A stretch of 64,000 nucleotides of DNA, taken from the NCBI RefSeq assembly GCF_000372725.1, contig NW_005195584.1, positions 113,142-177,141 on the forward strand. Reading direction: 5' to 3'. The notes under the pieces are model-generated. The model searched no databases and was not told the DNA's origin. It was given only the letters and a program-made list of their open reading frames with translations. The translations under genes and the position numbers were made by a program. Numbering within the stretch: the first letter of the stretch is position 1; every line of letters begins with the position of its first letter. Source of the DNA: Emiliania huxleyi CCMP1516 (taxonomy: Eukaryota; Haptophyta; Isochrysidales; Noelaerhabdaceae). This document shows positions 62,943 through 64,000 of the stretch, piece by piece.

Positions 62943-63297
62943 GTCAGCTCCAACCTGCCGTGTCGGGACGTCGCCCCCTCCGGGCTCCGCTGAACTGCAT
63001 GCTGCGATTCTCGCCTTGTCCCAGGAGCCAGGTGCGTGCGTGTCTACGTAGTGTGGGCCCTGGCACCCCTCTGTTTTCTGTTTTCTGTTTTTTCAAAACG
63101 CCCGGCCGCCCGGCCGCCCGCCACCCCGAGGGCGAGGCGGCTCGGCCCCCCACTCACCGAGAGATAAAAAACGCTCGGAGCGCACAGGACGGGACGAAAA
63201 TGCGAGAACCGACTCGCCGCGGCATTCGCTTAAGCCGTTTCGAGTAGGCGGCCGGCGTGTGCGCTTTTGGGAGCGAGTGAGAAAGCTCGAGTGAGAG

Positions 63298-63365
63298 GGG
63301 TCCCGTACCAAGCTACCATGCCGCATGCGGAATCGGCCCTATCCAGTGCTCAAGTGCTCAAGCTC
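63298..63365 (+). repeat. Dispersed 60-bp segment shared with 59,207-59,262
   Basis: ggggtcccgtacca, then cgcggaatcg/tgcggaatcg and cagtgctcaagtgctcaag in the same order at both sites. Confidence 0.7.
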
Positions 63366-63399
63366 GAGTGGGACTCGAGCCTAAGTGAAAGGCAGGCAA

Positions 63400-63560
63400 G
63401 GATCGAAAGAAAGAAGAGAAAGGACGGACGGGAGGACGGCACGCCGACATTGGATAAAGAAAGAAAGAAAACAGCCCGCACGGTCCAAGGGAGGGATGGG
63501 AGGACGGCACGCCGCCACCACACAGGGATTTTAAGGAGAGCGGTGTATGCGCTAGCATTG
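63400..63560 (-). mobile_element. (TTTC)n LINE terminal unit, minus orientation
   Basis: aaagaaagaaagaaaacagc followed by gggagggatgggaggacggc and acgccgccaccacacaggga; a second, shorter unit lies at 63,405-63,450. Same family as copies at 1.2, 8.2-8.9, 11.8 and 47.9 kb. Confidence 0.75.
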
Positions 63561-63576
63561 TATCACTAAATGTTCG

Positions 63577-63589
63577 AAATTTCTTTTGG
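63577..63589 (+). promoter_or_regulatory. AAATTTCTTTTGG motif before the last gene
   Basis: T-rich motif 51 bp upstream of the ATG at 63,640, of the recurring group. Confidence 0.3.
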
Positions 63590-63639
63590 ATCCACCCGAG
63601 TGCAGTCAGCAGCGCCGACACATCAGCCGCCAAGTTCAC

Positions 63640-64000
63640 ATGCAGCGCGAAGTCGCAGTCTACCGCGATGTCCTGCACCCCTCGCTGCTGGCTGCGGTTG
63701 TCCAGGCCGTCAACGTGTATCTCGACAGTGAGCAGCCGCCACTGCCAGACTCAATGCATAGAACGCTCTGCGCCACTCACTGGGCGCCGCTCACGGACGA
63801 GGAGCCAGCGGCCCATCCGATCGAGCAGCTAGTCGCCGCTCTCTACCGGCTCATTCGACGCGGGGCATCCCCACTACATGCGGACGAGGCCGCCGGGCTC
63901 GCCGGCGGGGAGTGGTGGGTGCAGGAGCAGGCTCTGGACGACTGTCCAAAGGAGTTCCACACCGACCAGGACCTCTGCCTTCTCCCGGGCCGAGACGGCG
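63640..64000 (+). CDS. Start of an unidentified gene, possibly Fe(II)/2-oxoglutarate oxygenase-like (runs off the end)
   Basis: Open from MQREVAVYRDVLHPSLLAAV for 120 codons to the window edge. An ordered N-terminal half (HPIEQLVAALYRLIRRGA) is followed by LAGGEWWVQEQALDDCPKEF, then HTDQDLCLLPGRDG. The EWWVQ...FHxDxD pattern resembles a group of algal proteins with a 2-oxoglutarate/Fe(II) oxygenase-like HxD metal site; the distal His and Arg would lie beyond this window. The oxygenase call is tentative, the coding call is stronger. Confidence 0.5.
   Translation, partial: MQREVAVYRDVLHPSLLAAVVQAVNVYLDSEQPPLPDSMHRTLCATHWAPLTDEEPAAHPIEQLVAALYRLIRRGASPLHADEAAGLAGGEWWVQEQALDDCPKEFHTDQDLCLLPGRDG

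Overview
This is eukaryotic nuclear DNA from a GC-rich single-celled alga. Evidence: genes with short introns (about 48-184 nt), putative organelle-targeting leaders, eukaryote-only families (Tubby, FG nucleoporin, U-box and RING ligases, CIA30), several classes of mobile element and long microsatellites. Very high GC, Ala/Arg-rich proteins, many introns that only fit with a GC donor, and proteins with an SYCW-type core or WLxxxGCPW-type ankyrins suggest a haptophyte (Emiliania/Chrysochromulina-like). A pelagophyte is the main alternative. This placement is inference from composition and gene content; no rRNA or other marker is present.

Layout. 1-1.5 kb: repeats. 1.7-8 kb: Tubby-like gene, a six-exon RPA1/RADX-like OB-fold gene (minus) and a HAD-like hydrolase (minus). 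8-14 kb: retroelement 3' ends surrounding an MFS transporter (minus), including a LINE-like remnant with RNase H. 14-16.4 kb: membrane-anchored SYCW-core/LRR gene. 17-22.5 kb: a Cys-rich gene region interrupted by a 2.0-kb MULE-like DNA transposon with 42-bp perfect terminal inverted repeats. 22.9-24.4 kb: FG nucleoporin. 26-31.8 kb: a 1,898-residue UBL-RING-TRAF-ankyrin protein. 32.6-38.4 kb: SGNH/PC-esterase-like gene (minus), hAT transposase, WD40 gene. 38.6-44.4 kb: Tudor-like ORF, unknown gene, class V aminotransferase (minus) and flavin reductase. 46-53.5 kb: membrane-anchored Ala-rich protein (minus), ankyrin/U-box protein (minus), beta-propeller fragment and CIA30. 53.6-55.4 kb: a LINE-like insertion with target-site duplication and (TTTA)n tail. 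55.4-64 kb: repeat-rich, with a small membrane protein, a truncated OTU gene and the start of a gene that runs off the end.

The genes do not form a pathway or operon; they read as unrelated genes separated by mobile-element debris. The most interesting signal is in the introns. Of about 22 I could place by keeping both flanking exons in frame, most need a GC donor (GC-AG). At least four begin with a 22-31 nt perfect or near-perfect copy of the start of the next exon, and two more carry copies of the adjoining exon ends. This looks like ongoing intron gain by short local duplication or by insertion with long target duplications. For the OB-fold, WD40, aminotransferase, SYCW-LRR, CIA30, PC-esterase and RING genes the summed exon lengths are exact multiples of three, which supports the models. 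All functions are from reading motifs by eye; no searches were run.
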